A stretch of DNA of 64,000 nucleotides from Polyangium sp. 6x1 (GTDB taxonomy: Bacteria > Myxococcota_A > Polyangia > Polyangiales > Polyangiaceae): positions 62,001 through 126,000 of the forward strand of contig NZ_JARZHH010000003.1 of NCBI RefSeq assembly GCF_029946515.1. Reading direction: 5' to 3'. The translations under genes were made by a program, and so were the position numbers. Of the stretch, positions 62,082 through 64,000 are shown one piece after another. The notes under the pieces were generated by a model, which saw only the letters and a list, made by a program, of their open reading frames with translations, had not been told where the DNA came from and made no database searches. Position 1 is the first letter of the stretch. Each line of letters begins with the position of its first letter.

Positions 62082-64000
62082 ATGAACCGTCGCTCTCCCT
62101 GGAAACACGCGGCCCTCGCCGCGTCCCTCGTCTCGTGCGGCGTCGCCCAAAGCGGTTGCACCTCCAACCATCGTAGCGAGGAGAACGTCGGTGCTGCGCC
62201 GAGCGCATCGGCTCCTCCGGCCACGCCCGCGGCATCTGCGGCGTCGAGCGAACCAGCGCGTTGCGCGGCGCGATCGCCCCGTCGCTTCGAGCGCGCCGCG
62301 GCCGGCGGCGCGAGCTCGGCGGTGACGCTCGTGCGCGCGGGCGACAAAACGCTGGCGCTCGTCGCGGACTACGACGAGCGGGCGCTCCACGTGGTCGACA
62401 CGGGTTCGATGCGACAGGTGTCGGTGACGCCGCTCGAAGGCCGGCCCGGGCACGTGCTCGCGCTCGAAGGAGGCCTCGTCGCCGTGGGGCTGCGCGATAC
62501 GTCGCGCGTGCTCCTGCTCGAGCCCGCCGACGAGGCGCTCGCGAAACCCTTCGAGGCGCGATGCGCGGTGGACGTCGCGGCCGAGCCGTGGGCGCTCGCG
62601 GAGGAGGGCGGCTCGCTCCTCGTGACGAGCGGGTTCGGCGGGGCGCTCACGGTGCTCGCGACGGCCGATCTCTCGGTCGCGCGGGTGATCGCGCTGCCGC
62701 GCGAGCCACGCGCGGTGATCGTGGCGAACGCGGGCGCGGAGGCGTTCGTCACGCACGCCGTGGGGGGCGTCGTGTCGGTGGTGCATTGGAAAGACGCGGC
62801 GAAGGAGCCCGAGGCGATCTCGCTGCACGCGGGGCGGAGCATCGGCGCGGATGGATCGTTTGACGACAAAACACCACGCAAAGCCTCGCAAGGGTATGCG
62901 CTCGCGCGTGTGGTCGGGACGCGCAGCGACGGGACGCGCGACGCGCTCCGGATCTTCGCGCCGCATACGAGCGTGGATCCAGGCGCGCCGGCCGTGGGGG
63001 TGACGATCGGATATGGCGGATCCGGTCAGGGGCCGCGGACGATGGCGCAGCTCGTGAGCGTGGTCGATCCGGGCGCGAAGCGGTCGATCACGAATCACGT
63101 GGCAGGCGTGTTCAACGCGGCGTTCGGGCAGGATTGCATCCTTCCGCGGAGCGCGGCCGCCGACGACAATGGCCTCTTCGTCGCGTGCCTCGACATCGAC
63201 GCGATGATCGAGATGGATCCGTGGGTCGGGGATCCGAGCATCGCCGAGCGACGGCGGATCGCGCTGCCCGCGGGGCCGAGCTCGCTCGTGCTCTCCGACG
63301 ACGGGAAACGCGTGTTCGTCTGGTCGGAGATGGATCGAGCGCTCTCGCGTATCGAGCGTGAATCGTTCGGCGTGACGAGCGTCGCGCTCTGGCGGCGATC
63401 GGGCGTCACGCGGGACGCGAAGATCGAGCGAGGCCGGCGGTTGTTTCATACGACGCGGGACGCGCGCCTCGGCATGGGCCGCGGCTGCGCGAGCTGTCAT
63501 CCGGAAGGGCGCGAGGACGGGCTCGTCTGGACGAGCCCCGATGGCGTGCGGCAGACGCCGATGCTCGCGGGGCGCGTCGCGAGCACGGGTCCTTATGGAT
63601 GGTTCGGAGAGCACGCGACGGTGCGGGACCATTTGAATGAGACATTCACGCGGCTCGGCGGGACCGGCCTCGCGAAGCATTCAGAGGAGGATTACGAGGC
63701 GCTGCTCGCGTACGTGTCGTCGCTGCCCCCGCCGCCGCAGACGAAGCCGAAGGAGCCGGATCTTTCGGAGCGAGGCAAGCAGGTGTACGTGGCCTATGGC
63801 TGCAATGGCTGTCACAAGGACGGCGGCATGGACGGGAAGCCGCACGACGTGGGCAGCGGGCAAAAAGGCGAGCGCCGCTCCGATTTCGACACGCCGTCCC
63901 TGCTCGGCGTGCGCGGGACCGCGCCTTATTATCACGACGGGCGGTACTCGACGCTCGATGAAATGCTCTCGGCGAAGGATCAACGCATGTTCCCCGGCAC
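62082..64000 (+). CDS. c-type cytochrome, di-haem peroxidase/MauG-like (partial)
   Basis: The frame runs from ATG 62082 off the right edge, so the C-terminus is missing. A lipoprotein signal ends V-A-Q-S-G-C (Cys26). Residues about 60-450 form a propeller-like domain (repeats such as V-F-V-W-S-E-M-D). The C-terminal part has two haem sites, C-A-S-C-H and C-N-G-C-H, and P-Y-Y-H-D-G-R-Y-S-T-L, typical of di-haem cytochrome c peroxidases and MauG. It would work in the periplasm or at the outer membrane in peroxide or electron-transfer chemistry. GG or AG-rich ribosome site is not clear. Confidence 0.85.
   Translation, partial: MNRRSPWKHAALAASLVSCGVAQSGCTSNHRSEENVGAAPSASAPPATPAASAASSEPARCAARSPRRFERAAAGGASSAVTLVRAGDKTLALVADYDERALHVVDTGSMRQVSVTPLEGRPGHVLALEGGLVAVGLRDTSRVLLLEPADEALAKPFEARCAVDVAAEPWALAEEGGSLLVTSGFGGALTVLATADLSVARVIALPREPRAVIVANAGAEAFVTHAVGGVVSVVHWKDAAKEPEAISLHAGRSIGADGSFDDKTPRKASQGYALARVVGTRSDGTRDALRIFAPHTSVDPGAPAVGVTIGYGGSGQGPRTMAQLVSVVDPGAKRSITNHVAGVFNAAFGQDCILPRSAAADDNGLFVACLDIDAMIEMDPWVGDPSIAERRRIALPAGPSSLVLSDDGKRVFVWSEMDRALSRIERESFGVTSVALWRRSGVTRDAKIERGRRLFHTTRDARLGMGRGCASCHPEGREDGLVWTSPDGVRQTPMLAGRVASTGPYGWFGEHATVRDHLNETFTRLGGTGLAKHSEEDYEALLAYVSSLPPPPQTKPKEPDLSERGKQVYVAYGCNGCHKDGGMDGKPHDVGSGQKGERRSDFDTPSLLGVRGTAPYYHDGRYSTLDEMLSAKDQRMFPG

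Overview
This 64 kb window comes from a high-GC chromosome. It most resembles the Polyangia (Sorangium/Polyangium-type myxobacteria). The signs are a Ser/Thr kinase with a C-terminal membrane anchor beside a TPR protein, many lipoproteins with Gly/Ser/Ala/Pro-rich linkers after the lipobox, Cys-rich lipoproteins, a fibro-slime domain protein, a DUF2378-like protein, and an ECF sigma factor coupled to TonB-like proteins. The genus cannot be fixed from the sequence alone. I saw no rRNA, tRNA, insertion sequence, phage module or CRISPR array.

Layout. 1-2 kb: the tail of a possible LodA-like oxidase, an MscS channel and a leucine-rich-repeat lipoprotein. 2-9 kb: a membrane protein, then a translationally coupled run of Ser/Thr kinase, TPR protein and Cys-rich lipoprotein, followed by an MscS-like membrane protein. 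8.8-14.5 kb: mostly minus-strand genes (lipoprotein, adenylate cyclase, class III aminotransferase, lipoprotein) and a Cys-rich lipoprotein.

14.5-22 kb is the most interesting region: a compact ribosomally synthesised peptide (RiPP) cluster. A radical SAM/SPASM enzyme is followed by two short precursor genes whose 36-residue leaders both end in VTGG, a terminator-like hairpin and a helical-repeat protein. Divergent from these are a lipoprotein membrane-fusion protein, a membrane-anchored HlyD-type protein and an ABC transporter with an N-terminal C39 peptidase. The logic is: the rSAM enzyme crosslinks Cys-containing cores, the C39 domain cuts after GG, and the ABC/adaptor complex exports the product.

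22-36 kb: two small minus-strand genes, a 43-bp tandem repeat, an aspzincin-type metalloprotease with a small partner, a Bcp peroxiredoxin with a histone-H1-like tail, a large alpha/beta-hydrolase lipoprotein, an FAD oxidoreductase, a coupled pair of M3 oligopeptidase and Hsp33, and a coupled DUF350/transglutaminase pair. 36-47 kb: a lipoprotein serpin, msrA, a fibro-slime lipoprotein, thiD, a lipase with its foldase, an ECF sigma factor coupled to a TonB-like protein with a second TonB-like gene downstream, and a tandem pair of paralogous lipoproteins.

47-64 kb: a small membrane protein, an XRE regulator, a 55-codon remnant gene, a Gly/Ser-rich lipoprotein, an AstD-like dehydrogenase, a helical phasin-like protein, a degenerate receiver, a metzincin-like protease, a DUF2378-like protein, a lipoprotein, GltS and GalE. 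Convergent to these on the minus strand are a barrel-like envelope protein, GalK and a GH1 beta-glucosidase, which with GalE suggest galactoside use. The window ends inside a c-type cytochrome of the di-haem peroxidase/MauG type.

Starts were chosen from Shine-Dalgarno sequences, signal peptides and family alignment from memory. No database search was possible.
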